Shown in pieces: positions 1 to 6,437 of a DNA stretch of 6,511 nucleotides; position 1 is the first letter of the stretch, and the number at the start of each line of letters is the position of its first letter. This DNA comes from Pseudomonadota bacterium (GTDB taxonomy: Bacteria > Pseudomonadota > Alphaproteobacteria > Acetobacterales > Acetobacteraceae), in contig JAKBAQ010000161.1 in assembly GCA_021808985.1 (NCBI GenBank), positions 1-6,511 on the forward strand. Reading direction: 5' to 3'. Both the position numbers and the translations under genes were made by a program. The notes beneath the pieces were generated by a model, which was given only the letters and a program-made list of their open reading frames with translations, did no database searches and was not told where the DNA came from.

Positions 1-197
1 ATGAGCTGAGCGCACAGCAGGTCTTCGTCACCACGGGTGACACGCGCGGCGACCAGGTGGCCGTCACCGCCGGCCTCAACCCCGGCGACATGGTGGTAAC
101 CGCCGGCCAGCTGAAGCTGCGCAACGGCGCGCTGGTCGCCATCAACAACACCGTGCAGCCGCCCGACAGCCCCAATCCCAACCCGCCGAACGAATAA
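1..197 (+). CDS. Efflux RND transporter periplasmic adaptor subunit, C-terminal end (5' truncated)
   Basis: The reading frame enters at base 3 and gives 64 residues before TAA at 195-197; the rest of the gene lies upstream of the window. The visible part contains a block typical of the membrane-proximal end of AcrA/MexA/MexH-type adaptors: VTTGDTRGDQVAVTAGL, then NPGDMVVTAGQLKLRNGALV. It ends in a Pro/Asn-rich tail (QPPDSPNPNPPNE), which is probably disordered. In the family, the protein is a periplasmic lipoprotein or membrane-anchored adaptor that joins the inner-membrane pump to the outer-membrane channel. It lies 4 bp upstream of the RND pump gene on the same strand, which supports one operon. 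The family is clear from the motif and the neighbour; substrate and exact subfamily cannot be told from this fragment. Confidence 0.9.
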   Translation, partial: ELSAQQVFVTTGDTRGDQVAVTAGLNPGDMVVTAGQLKLRNGALVAINNTVQPPDSPNPNPPNE

Positions 198-201
198 TCC
201 G

Positions 202-3200
202 ATGAAACGCTTCACCGATCTTTTCATCGCCCGTCCGGTTCTGGCCATCGCGGTCAGCGTGCTCATCTTCGTGCTGGGCCTGCGCGCGGTCGGCCAGCTG
301 CCGGTGCAGGATTTCCCGCAGACCGAAAACGCCACCATCACCATCACCACCACCTACCCCGGCGCCTCGCCGGACGTGGTGGCCGGCTTCATCACCACGC
401 CGATTGAAAACGCCGTCTCGCAGGTCAACGGCATTGATTACATGACCTCGACCAGCCAGACCAGCACGAGCACCATCACCGTCAACCTGGTCCTCAATTA
501 CGACCCTGACAAAGCGCTCACCGAAATCAGCGCGCAGGTCAACTCGGTGCTCAACCAGCTGCCCAGCGGCGCGCAGCAGCCCGTGCTCTCGCTGAAAATC
601 GGCCAGACCTTCGATTCAATGTATATCGGCTTCCGCAGCGATGTACTCTCCGCCAACCAGATCACCGACTACATAACCCGTGTGGTGCAGCCGCAATTGC
701 AGGCGGTGCCCGGCGTGCAGCAGGCGCAGATCCTGGGCGCGCAGAACTTCGCCATGCGCGTGTGGCTGAACCCGCAAAAGCTGAGCGCCTACGGGCTGAC
801 CGCGGCCGATGTCTACACCGCCCTGGGCGATAACGACTTCATCGCCCCGCTCGGCAACACCAAGGGGCAGATGACACAAATCTCCCTCACCGCCACCACC
901 GGCCTGCACAGCGCCCGGCAATTCGGCAACCTCATCATCCGCCAGCAAAACGGCGCGATCATCCGGCTCAAGGACGTCGCCACCGTCACGCTCGGCTCCG
1001 ACACCTATGAGCAGAACGTCGCCTTTGACAACAAGCCAGGCGTGTTCATGGGCATCCAGGTGGCGCCCAGCGCCAACCTGCTGCAAGTGGTGGCCGGCAT
1101 CCGCAAGGTCTTCCCGCAAATCCAGGCCAACCTGCCAACCGGGCTCATCGGCCAGATCGTCTTCGACTCGACCGACTTCGTGAACGCCTCGATCCGCGAC
1201 GTCCTCACCGCCCTGGGCGAGGCGCTCATCATCGTCACCCTGGTGGTCTTCGCCTTTCTCGGCTCCCCCCGCTCGGTGCTCATCCCGGTAATCGCGATCC
1301 CCCTTTCGCTGATCGGCGCCTTCGCGATGATGATGGCGTTCGGCTTCTCCATCAATCTGCTCACCCTGCTGGCGCTGGTGCTGGGCATCGGGCTGGTGGT
1401 GGATGACGCGATCATCGTGGTGGAGAACGTGAACCGCCATCTCGACGCCGGAGAACCCCCGCGCGAGGCCGCCCGCCGCGCCGCTGGCGAGCTCGCCAAC
1501 CCCATCGTCGCGATGACCGTGGTGCTGATCGCGGTCTACCTGCCCATCGGCTTCCAAAGCGGCCTCACCGGCGCGCTCTTCACCGAATTCGCCTTCACCC
1601 TGGTCGGCGCCGTCACCATTTCGGCGCTCATCGCCCTCACCCTCACCCCCATGCTCACCTCGCGCTTCCTCAAGCCCCCCCGGCACGGCGCCCAGGGCTG
1701 GGAGGACCGTCTGGTCGACTTCATAGACCGCCGCTTCGCCGAGCTGCACAGGCTCTACACCGCCGCCCTGCACAGCAGCCTCAACACCGTGCCGGTCACC
1801 ATCACCTTCGCCTTCATCATCCTGTGCAGCATCGCCTTCCTCGCGCTCGGCTCCAAGAGCGAGCTGGCCCCGCAGGAAGATGAAGGCGCCACCTTCGTCT
1901 TCGCCACCTCCGCGCCCGATGCCACAATCAGCCAGAAAGCGATGTGGGATTCGCACCTGAACGCGATCCTGCTCAGCAATCCCGAAGTCGCCCACACCTT
2001 CCATGTCGATGTCCCGGGCACTGACATCACCGGCGAGGTGCTCAAACCCTGGGACCAGCGCAGCAAGAGCGCCACCTACCTGCAGACGCTCTTCCAAAAA
2101 GAGGCTGACGCCGGCGATGCCGGCCAGCAGGTGGTGGTGGGCCAGCCCGCCCCCTTACCCGGCTCGGCCGGGCTGCCGGTGCAGTTCGTCATCAAATCCA
2201 CCGACGATTTCGCGAAAATCTACCCGGTGAGCCAGGCCCTCCTGGCGGCGGCGCTCAAGAGCGGCAAGTTCATCTTCCTGCAGAGCGACCTCAAGCTCGA
2301 CCAGCCGCAAGCCAACGTCGTCATTGACCGTGACAAAGCCGCCGCCCTGGGCCTCAACATGGCCAATGTCGGCGCCGCCCTGGGCGAGGCGCTGGGCGGC
2401 GGCTATGTCAACTATTTCAGCCTGGATGGCCGTTCCTACAAGGTCATCCCCCAGGTTGAGCGCAAATCCCGCCTGAATGTCGCGGATCTTGCGAATTACA
2501 CCATCGCCACGGTGAACGGCCAGAGCATCCCGCTCTCTGCCATCGCCACCATCACCACGAGCGTGATTCCCGAATCCATCAATCATTTCCAGCAACAAAA
2601 CTCAGCCACCCTGCAAGGCGTCGCCGCCCCCGGCGTCAGCGAGGCGCAGGCCCTGCAAACCCTGCGCCAGCTCGCCGCCAAAATCCTCCTGCCCGAGGAC
2701 AGCATCGATTACGGCGGCGAGATGCGCCAGTACGTGCAGCAGAGCCAGGGCTTCATCCTCACCTTCGCCTTCGCGGTCATCATCATCTTCCTCGCCCTCT
2801 CGGCGCTGTTCAATTCATTCCGCGACCCGCTGATCATCCTGGTCTCCGTGCCCATGTCCATCGCCGGCGCGCTGATCTTCATCTATCTCGGCTTCGGCGG
2901 CCTCTCGCTGAACATTTACACCGAGGTCGGGCTGATCACGCTGATGGGCCTGGTCAGCAAGCACGGCATCCTGATGGTCGAGGTCGCGAACGAGGCGCAG
3001 ATCGGCGGCATGGATAAGCGTGCCGCCATCGAATACGCCGCCAACATCCGCTTGCGCCCCATCCTCATGACCACGGCGGCGATGGTGCTGGGCGTGCTGC
3101 CGCTCATCATCGCCACGGGCGCCGGCGCGGCGTCGCGTTTCAACATGGGCATGGTCATCGCTGGCGGCTTGTCCATCGGCACCATGTTCACCCTCTTCGT

Positions 3201-3288
3201 GGTGCCGGCGGTGTATCTGCTGCTCTCCAGCCCCAAGCAAATCGCCGAGAAAAACGATGCGCTACCAGAAGTTGCCGATACGGAATAG
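202..3288 (+). CDS. Multidrug efflux RND transporter permease subunit (HAE1 family, AcrB/MexI type)
   Basis: A complete 1028-residue inner-membrane proton/drug antiporter of the RND superfamily, close to the roughly 1030-1050 residues usual for HAE1 pumps. TM1 is near residues 10-30. A first periplasmic porter/docking region follows, including YPGASPDVV and the TPIENAVSQVNGIDYM block. TM2-TM6 lie at about 335-485, TM7 near 532-550, a second periplasmic region follows, and TM8-TM12 lie at about 851-1005. The proton-relay residues are present: the Asp pair D401/D402 in TM4 (GLVVDDAIIVVEN), equivalent to AcrB D407/D408; K920 in TM10 (GLVSKHGILM), equivalent to K940; and R950 and T957 (RLRPILMT), equivalent to R971 and T978. 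The pump therefore looks functional. The N-terminal region recalls MexI of Pseudomonas from memory, but the substrate is unknown. The start is ATG, 4 bp after the adaptor stop, with no good Shine-Dalgarno, so translational coupling is likely. No outer-membrane factor follows, so that part must be upstream of the window or elsewhere. Confidence 0.96.
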   Translation: MKRFTDLFIARPVLAIAVSVLIFVLGLRAVGQLPVQDFPQTENATITITTTYPGASPDVVAGFITTPIENAVSQVNGIDYMTSTSQTSTSTITVNLVLNYDPDKALTEISAQVNSVLNQLPSGAQQPVLSLKIGQTFDSMYIGFRSDVLSANQITDYITRVVQPQLQAVPGVQQAQILGAQNFAMRVWLNPQKLSAYGLTAADVYTALGDNDFIAPLGNTKGQMTQISLTATTGLHSARQFGNLIIRQQNGAIIRLKDVATVTLGSDTYEQNVAFDNKPGVFMGIQVAPSANLLQVVAGIRKVFPQIQANLPTGLIGQIVFDSTDFVNASIRDVLTALGEALIIVTLVVFAFLGSPRSVLIPVIAIPLSLIGAFAMMMAFGFSINLLTLLALVLGIGLVVDDAIIVVENVNRHLDAGEPPREAARRAAGELANPIVAMTVVLIAVYLPIGFQSGLTGALFTEFAFTLVGAVTISALIALTLTPMLTSRFLKPPRHGAQGWEDRLVDFIDRRFAELHRLYTAALHSSLNTVPVTITFAFIILCSIAFLALGSKSELAPQEDEGATFVFATSAPDATISQKAMWDSHLNAILLSNPEVAHTFHVDVPGTDITGEVLKPWDQRSKSATYLQTLFQKEADAGDAGQQVVVGQPAPLPGSAGLPVQFVIKSTDDFAKIYPVSQALLAAALKSGKFIFLQSDLKLDQPQANVVIDRDKAAALGLNMANVGAALGEALGGGYVNYFSLDGRSYKVIPQVERKSRLNVADLANYTIATVNGQSIPLSAIATITTSVIPESINHFQQQNSATLQGVAAPGVSEAQALQTLRQLAAKILLPEDSIDYGGEMRQYVQQSQGFILTFAFAVIIIFLALSALFNSFRDPLIILVSVPMSIAGALIFIYLGFGGLSLNIYTEVGLITLMGLVSKHGILMVEVANEAQIGGMDKRAAIEYAANIRLRPILMTTAAMVLGVLPLIIATGAGAASRFNMGMVIAGGLSIGTMFTLFVVPAVYLLLSSPKQIAEKNDALPEVADTE

Positions 3289-3396
3289 ATCTTTCCTCAC
3301 ACCGCGCCGCCAGCGGTTCACTTTGGATTGATCAGCCCCCGATTCACGGGTTTTGCGCTTTGTTTGCCGGGTGACTCATGGCACTTTGTAAGCGCA
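3289..3396 (+). promoter_or_regulatory. Intergenic region between RND pump and radC, possible radC promoter
   Basis: This 108-bp gap is AT-richer than the genes around it, especially from about 3341 to 3420. The best sigma70-like pair I see is TTGCCG (3364-3369) and TTGTAA (3386-3391) with 16 bp between them. This would start transcription almost at the radC ATG (3397), giving little or no leader. The match is poor and was judged by eye. No Shine-Dalgarno stronger than the GTAAG at 3388-3392 precedes that ATG. Confidence 0.25.
3338..3354 (+). terminator. Weak intrinsic-terminator-like hairpin after the RND operon
   Basis: CCCG (3338-3341) pairs with CGGG (3347-3350) around the loop ATTCA, followed directly by TTTT (3351-3354). 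The stem is only 4 bp, so the prediction is weak. Its position, 50 bp after the pump stop and before the preferred radC ATG, is where a terminator would be expected. A second weak stem, ACCGC/GCGGT at 3301-3317, has no T-run. Confidence 0.22.
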
Positions 3397-4152
3397 ATGA
3401 AACATAAAAGCTCCACCCAAGGTTTCGCGGACGTTTCGCGGATTGAAACGTTATCGCCTGAAATCCGCCCGCCGAAACCGGCCGTGGGTGTCAATGGCCA
3501 CCGCGCCCGCCTGCGCGCGCGCTTTCTGTCCGGCGGAGCGGATGCGATCGCCGAACATGAAATGATCGAGATGGTCCTCTTCCTCGCCCTCCCACGGCGA
3601 GACACCAAGCCCATCGCCCGCTCCCTGCTCATCCGCTTCGGCTCCTATGCCGGCGTCATCTCGGCCAGCGTGCCCGATCTTCTGGCGGTGGACGGGCTTG
3701 GCGAGGCCGGCGCCTCGGCGCTCAAAATCGTGCAGGCCGCCGCGCAGCGCCTCTCCAAGAGCGAGGTGCTCTACAAACCCGTCCTCAACAACTGGGACCG
3801 GCTGATGGAATATCTCCAGGCGGTCCTGGCGCGTGAGAAGATCGAGCAGTTCCGCATCCTCTTCCTTGACAACCGCAACCGCCTGCTCGCCGATGAAATC
3901 CAGGGCAGCGGCACGGTCAACCACACGCCGGTCTACCCGCGCGAGGTGATAAAGCGCGCCCTGGAACTGCACGCCACCGCCTTCATCCTGGTCCACAACC
4001 ACCCCAGCGGCGACCCTTCGCCCAGCGAGGAGGACATCGCCCTCACCAAGGAGATCAAGCACGCCGCCACCGCGCTCGCCATCGTCCTGCATGACCATGT
4101 AATCGTCGGCAACGGCCGCTGGCTCAGCTTCCGCCGCGCCGGCTTGCTGTAA
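3397..4152 (+). CDS. radC: RadC family protein (JAMM/MPN+ metalloprotein, UPF0758)
   Basis: A 251-residue protein from the ATG at 3397, a usual RadC length. The N-terminal region carries the family's HRARLRARFLSGGADAIAEHE and helix-hairpin-helix segments (AVDGLGEAG, about residues 97-105), which suggest nucleic-acid binding. The C-terminal MPN+ domain starts at about residue 130. It has E167 in the DEIQGSGTV block and the full zinc motif HNHPSGDPSPSEED, with H200, H202, S210 and D213. In the JAMM family these bind zinc and act in hydrolysis. Despite the name, a DNA-repair role for RadC is disputed and its biochemical function is unknown. The frame stays open upstream to a TTG at 3328, which would add 23 residues. 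That start is less likely because the extension (ISPRFTGFALCLPGDSWHF) is not RadC-like and spans the AT-rich promoter-like DNA. The gene converges on the methyltransferase gene with a 17-bp gap. Confidence 0.93.
   Translation: MKHKSSTQGFADVSRIETLSPEIRPPKPAVGVNGHRARLRARFLSGGADAIAEHEMIEMVLFLALPRRDTKPIARSLLIRFGSYAGVISASVPDLLAVDGLGEAGASALKIVQAAAQRLSKSEVLYKPVLNNWDRLMEYLQAVLAREKIEQFRILFLDNRNRLLADEIQGSGTVNHTPVYPREVIKRALELHATAFILVHNHPSGDPSPSEEDIALTKEIKHAATALAIVLHDHVIVGNGRWLSFRRAGLL
3422..3450. repeat. Tandem 10-bp direct repeat joined to a short inverted repeat in the radC 5' end
   Basis: GTTTCGCGGA occurs at 3422-3431 and again at 3433-3442, an 11-bp period. The second copy also forms the left arm of a perfect 6-bp inverted repeat: CGTTTC (3432-3437), a 7-base spacer, then GAAACG (3445-3450). 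This lies in the non-conserved N-terminal part of radC, just after the ATG. It may be chance, an mRNA hairpin near the start, or an operator-like site; one helical turn between repeats fits protein binding. Confidence 0.35.
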
Positions 4153-4169
4153 TGCGCCCGCCCGGCATT
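4151..4169. terminator. Small hairpin between the convergent radC and methyltransferase genes
   Basis: AATGC (4151-4155, overlapping the radC TAA) pairs with GCATT (4165-4169) around a 9-base GC-rich loop. An overlapping alternative is GGCAT (4164-4168) with ATGCC (4175-4179). Both stems are only 5 bp, and the T-runs are 3-4 bases. The location between convergent genes is suitable for a two-way terminator, but the structure alone is weak. Confidence 0.2.
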
Positions 4170-4943
4170 TTATGATGCCCAGCCGGTGAGCACGGCCATC
4201 CGCAGCGTCACCTCATGCCTCTCCCCGCGCCTGGGCAGCGCCGCCAGCGCGGCCGCGAACAAGGCGCGCGGCGCGAATTTGCGGCTGCGCGCCAGCACCG
4301 CGTTGGTCTCCCCGGCATCGCGCAGCTCATGCAGCAGCGCCAGCGGGTCGGCATATAGCAGGCTAATCTCCTCCACATCCGCCACCGGCAGCGCGAACCC
4401 GGCGCGTTGCAGCAGCCCGGCGCAGTCCCGCAGGTCCGGAAAAGGCGAAACCCGCGGGCTGACCGCCCCGCTCAGCGCCTCCTCGGCGCTCAACAACGCG
4501 GTCCGCAGCTCCGCCAGCGTGCCCAGCACCGGCATGCTGGCCAGCAGCAGCCCCTTGGGGTTGAGCGCGCGGCGCAGCTGGATGAGCGCGCCCGGCAGAT
4601 CATTAATCCAGTGCAGCGAGAAATGCGCGGCGATCAGGTCGAAGCGCCGTCCCTCCAGGCCAAAATCCTCGCTGGAAACCACCAGCGGCTCCCCCCCCGC
4701 CTGTGCCGCCAGCCGGGCGGAGACATCGGCTGAAACCACCTCCATGCCCCGCGCGCGCAGCGCCGGCGCAATGGCCCCGCGCCCGCCGAAATCCAGCGCG
4801 GTGGCGAATGTCTGTGTAGTGTCGTCCAGCCGGTCGAGCAGGCGCGCGCCAAGCTCCTCCAGCAGCGGGGCAACCCGCGCCAGGCGCGGCGCGGCGCGGT
4901 CGCGGTGCTTGCGCACGGCCTCGAAGTCAAAAATCTGGTCCAC
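4170..4943 (-). CDS. Class I SAM-methyltransferase-fold protein, NDUFAF5-like (complex I assembly factor family)
   Basis: A 257-residue protein read from the GTG at 4943-4941 to TAA at 4172-4170. The N-terminal block IFDFEAVRKHRDRAA (residues 4-18) is typical of alphaproteobacterial BioC/NDUFAF5-like methyltransferases. The SAM-binding region is ALDFGGRGAIA (49-59), with a likely ribose-binding acid at D73 (VVSADVS). These are followed by FDLIAAHFSLHWINDLPGAL (101-120), the LNPKGLLLASM strand, GTLAELRTALLSAE, VSPRVSPFPD, LHELRDAGETN and a terminal LTGW. The SLHWxNDLP, TLxELR, SPxVSPF and GExN landmarks match, from memory, human NDUFAF5, which acts in complex I assembly and is reported to hydroxylate an arginine of NDUFS7. 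A complex I role here is an inference; the protein could instead be an orphan methyltransferase. The GTG start is supported by the conserved N-terminus and by AGGGG six bases upstream. The frame runs open further upstream to 5336, but that part is antisense to comF and not family-like. Oddity: the glycine loop is one residue shorter than the usual DxGxGxG. Confidence 0.88.
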   Translation of the reverse strand: MDQIFDFEAVRKHRDRAAPRLARVAPLLEELGARLLDRLDDTTQTFATALDFGGRGAIAPALRARGMEVVSADVSARLAAQAGGEPLVVSSEDFGLEGRRFDLIAAHFSLHWINDLPGALIQLRRALNPKGLLLASMPVLGTLAELRTALLSAEEALSGAVSPRVSPFPDLRDCAGLLQRAGFALPVADVEEISLLYADPLALLHELRDAGETNAVLARSRKFAPRALFAAALAALPRRGERHEVTLRMAVLTGWAS

Positions 4944-5690
4944 ATGAAACCCCTGTTGCGGCACCTGCTTGATACCTTGCTGCCGCCCGGCTGTCTCGTC
5001 TGCGATGCGCCGGTTGATGATGACGGCCAGTTCTGCCTCACCTGCTTCCGCGCGGTCAGCTTCGTCTCCGCCCCGCTCTGCGCGCAATGCGGCGTGCCGC
5101 TGCCCCATGGCGGCCTGGCCGGGGCTGAGGGCATCTGCCCGCACTGCGCCGCCCACCCGCCGGCCTTCACCCAGGCCCGCGCCGCCCTGCGTTACGATGA
5201 AACAGCGCAAAAACTGATCCTGCCCTTCAAATATGCTGACCGTACGGAACTGGCGCGCGGCCTGGCGCGGCTGATGCGCCGCCCCGGCGCATCGCTGCTG
5301 GCGGCGGCTGACATGCTGGTCCCCGTCCCGCTGCACCGGCTCAGGCTGCGGGCCCGCCGCTACAACCAGGCGGCGCTGCTGGCGCGCGAGCTGTCGCGCC
5401 TCAGCGGCCGCCCCTGCATGCCCGACGCGCTAATCCGCCCCAAGCACACCGCCCCGCTGGAAGGGCTGAACCTGGCGCAGCGCCAGGCGGAGCTGGCCGA
5501 GGCGGTGGCCCTGCGCCCCGGCTGCGCGGTGGCCGGGGCGCATGTGCTGCTGGTTGATGACGTGATGACCTCCGGCACCACCGCCGATGCCTGCGCCCGC
5601 GCGCTGCTGGCCGCCGGCGCCCGCCGGGTGGATGTGCTCACCGCCGCGCGCGTGGCTGATCCGCGATTTGAACAAAAACCACTTGCATAA
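4944..5690 (+). CDS. comF: ComF family protein (double zinc ribbon plus phosphoribosyltransferase-like domain)
   Basis: A 248-residue protein of usual ComF/GntX length. The N-terminus LLPPGCLVC begins a cysteine-rich region with four CxxC pairs: C17/C20, C31/C34, C46/C49 and C65/C68. These are consistent with two zinc ribbons. Family landmarks follow: ALRYDETAQKLILPFKY, DMLVPVPLHRLRLRARRYNQA and LARELSR. The type I phosphoribosyltransferase PRPP loop is VLLVDDVMTSGTT (residues 201-213), with the acidic pair D205/D206. ComF was named for DNA uptake in Bacillus. In proteobacteria related proteins are cytoplasmic and linked to competence or, less clearly, to other roles; no enzyme activity is firmly assigned. 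The chosen ATG at 4944 directly precedes the conserved start. An in-frame ATG at 4905 would add 13 unlike residues and overlap the divergent gene. Only a poor Shine-Dalgarno is visible. grxC follows after 26 bp on the same strand, so the two probably form one transcript. Confidence 0.94.
   Translation: MKPLLRHLLDTLLPPGCLVCDAPVDDDGQFCLTCFRAVSFVSAPLCAQCGVPLPHGGLAGAEGICPHCAAHPPAFTQARAALRYDETAQKLILPFKYADRTELARGLARLMRRPGASLLAAADMLVPVPLHRLRLRARRYNQAALLARELSRLSGRPCMPDALIRPKHTAPLEGLNLAQRQAELAEAVALRPGCAVAGAHVLLVDDVMTSGTTADACARALLAAGARRVDVLTAARVADPRFEQKPLA
4951..4955 (-). promoter_or_regulatory. Ribosome binding site supporting the methyltransferase GTG start
   Basis: On the minus strand, AGGGG is followed by TTTCAT and then GTG, a 6-base spacing that fits a Shine-Dalgarno. 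It lies inside the first codons of the divergent comF gene. It favours GTG at 4943 over the in-frame GTG nine codons downstream (4916) and over the long upstream extension. Confidence 0.55.
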
Positions 5691-5716
5691 GCCTAACGCT
5701 CGGCTAGATGACCTGA

Positions 5717-5974
5717 ATGGCCGATATTGAAATTTATACCCAGGATTTTTGCCCCTATTGCGTGCGCGCCAAGGCGCTGCTCCAACAGAAGGGCGTTACC
5801 TTCACTGAAATTGACGCACCCGGCGGCTCCCCCGCGCGCGCCCTGGCGCGTGAGCGTTCCGGCGGCAGAACCTCGGTGCCGCAGATCTTCATCAACGGCC
5901 AAGCGCTCGGCGGCTGTGACGATCTCTACGCCCTGGAGCGCGCGGGCCGGCTCGACGCCCTGCTGCACCCATGA
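5717..5974 (+). CDS. grxC: Glutaredoxin 3 (dithiol CPYC)
   Basis: An 85-residue cytoplasmic thioredoxin-fold protein, the usual GrxC length. It shows the beta strand IEIYTQ, the active-site motif CPYC (C12-C15) for glutathione-dependent disulfide exchange, the cis-proline segment TSVPQIFINGQ (V54-P55), and the glutathione-contacting GGCDDL (G65-L70). The DAPGGSP segment after the second strand is a short lineage variation. The protein reduces disulfides and glutathione-protein mixed disulfides using glutathione. The ATG is 26 bp after the comF stop and no strong Shine-Dalgarno is seen. The stop TGA overlaps the next gene's ATG. Glutaredoxin identity is secure; the exact substrates are unknown. 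Confidence 0.96.
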   Translation: MADIEIYTQDFCPYCVRAKALLQQKGVTFTEIDAPGGSPARALARERSGGRTSVPQIFINGQALGGCDDLYALERAGRLDALLHP

Positions 5975-6432
5975 TCCATTATCAGCTGCATTGCGCCGGC
6001 GCGCACGAATTTGACGGCTGGTTCAAAGGCAGTGACGCATTCGAGCGTCAGGCCGCCCGTGGGCTGATCTCCTGCCCCATCTGCGGCGACACCAAGGTGG
6101 AGCGCACGCTGATGGCGCCCGGCATTCCCCGCAAGGGCCGGCTGAAAACCGTGGACGCCACGCCCCCGGCCACGCCCGAGCCGGCACGCCCGGCCGCCGG
6201 CGGCGTCATCCCAGACGCGGTGCGCGCCGCGCTCAGCAAGCTGCGCGCCGAGGTGGAAAAAAGCTGCGACTATGTGGGGAACGACTTCGCCGCCGAGGCG
6301 CGGCGCATCCACCATGGCGAGGCCGAGCCGCGCGGCATCTACGGTGAGAGCAGCGACGAGGAAGTCGAGGCGCTGAGCGAGGAGGGCATCGGCATCGCGC
6401 GCATCCCCTGGGTCCCGCGGACTGAAAGTTAA
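5971..6432 (+). CDS. DUF1178 family protein, putative metal-binding
   Basis: A 153-residue protein of unknown function, the usual DUF1178 length. The N-terminus MIHYQLHCAGAHEFDGWF has C8 and H12, followed by RQAARGLISCPICGDTKVERTLMAP with a CPxCG knuckle (C35/C38). Together C8, H12, C35 and C38 resemble a small rubredoxin- or zinc-ribbon-like site, which is an inference. The middle (about residues 55-80) is a Pro/Ala-rich linker (TPPATPEPARPAAGG). The C-terminal half carries the family's helix AALSKLRAEVEKSCDYVGNDFAAEARRIHHGEAE and RGIYGES, ending in EEGIGIARIPWVP. It overlaps grxC by four bases (ATGA at 5971-5974), indicating translational coupling. In many alphaproteobacteria, as I recall, a carbon-nitrogen hydrolase gene sits between grxC and DUF1178; it is missing here. 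No biochemical role is known to me. Confidence 0.92.
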   Translation: MIHYQLHCAGAHEFDGWFKGSDAFERQAARGLISCPICGDTKVERTLMAPGIPRKGRLKTVDATPPATPEPARPAAGGVIPDAVRAALSKLRAEVEKSCDYVGNDFAAEARRIHHGEAEPRGIYGESSDEEVEALSEEGIGIARIPWVPRTES

Positions 6433-6437
6433 CCCAC

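Noticed and set aside
616..2097. 493-codon open frame antisense to the RND pump gene
   Set aside because: It has low-complexity, Asp/Glu/Gly/His-rich composition typical of the reverse complement of a GC-rich gene. It has no recognisable domain, and the plus-strand pump is intact and conserved over the same bases.
3451..4098. 215-codon minus-strand frame antisense to radC
   Set aside because: It is a shadow frame of a conserved gene, with biased composition and no domain.
4905..4943. Earlier ATG for comF adding 13 residues
   Set aside because: The extra residues are not ComF-like and would overlap the divergent gene; the ATG at 4944 precedes the family's LLPPxCxxC start.
4186..4947. 253-codon plus-strand frame opposite the methyltransferase
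   Set aside because: The translation is a Ser/Arg/Ala-rich shadow without motifs; the minus strand carries the clear family landmarks.
4944..5336. Upstream extension of the methyltransferase frame, giving a 388-residue protein
   Set aside because: The added 131 residues are antisense to conserved comF sequence, including its cysteine motifs, and match no methyltransferase N-terminus. GTG 4943 has a good Shine-Dalgarno and the conserved family start.
5926..6315. 129-codon minus-strand frame opposite DUF1178
   Set aside because: It has no motif or plausible start signal; DUF1178 on the plus strand is complete and recognisable.
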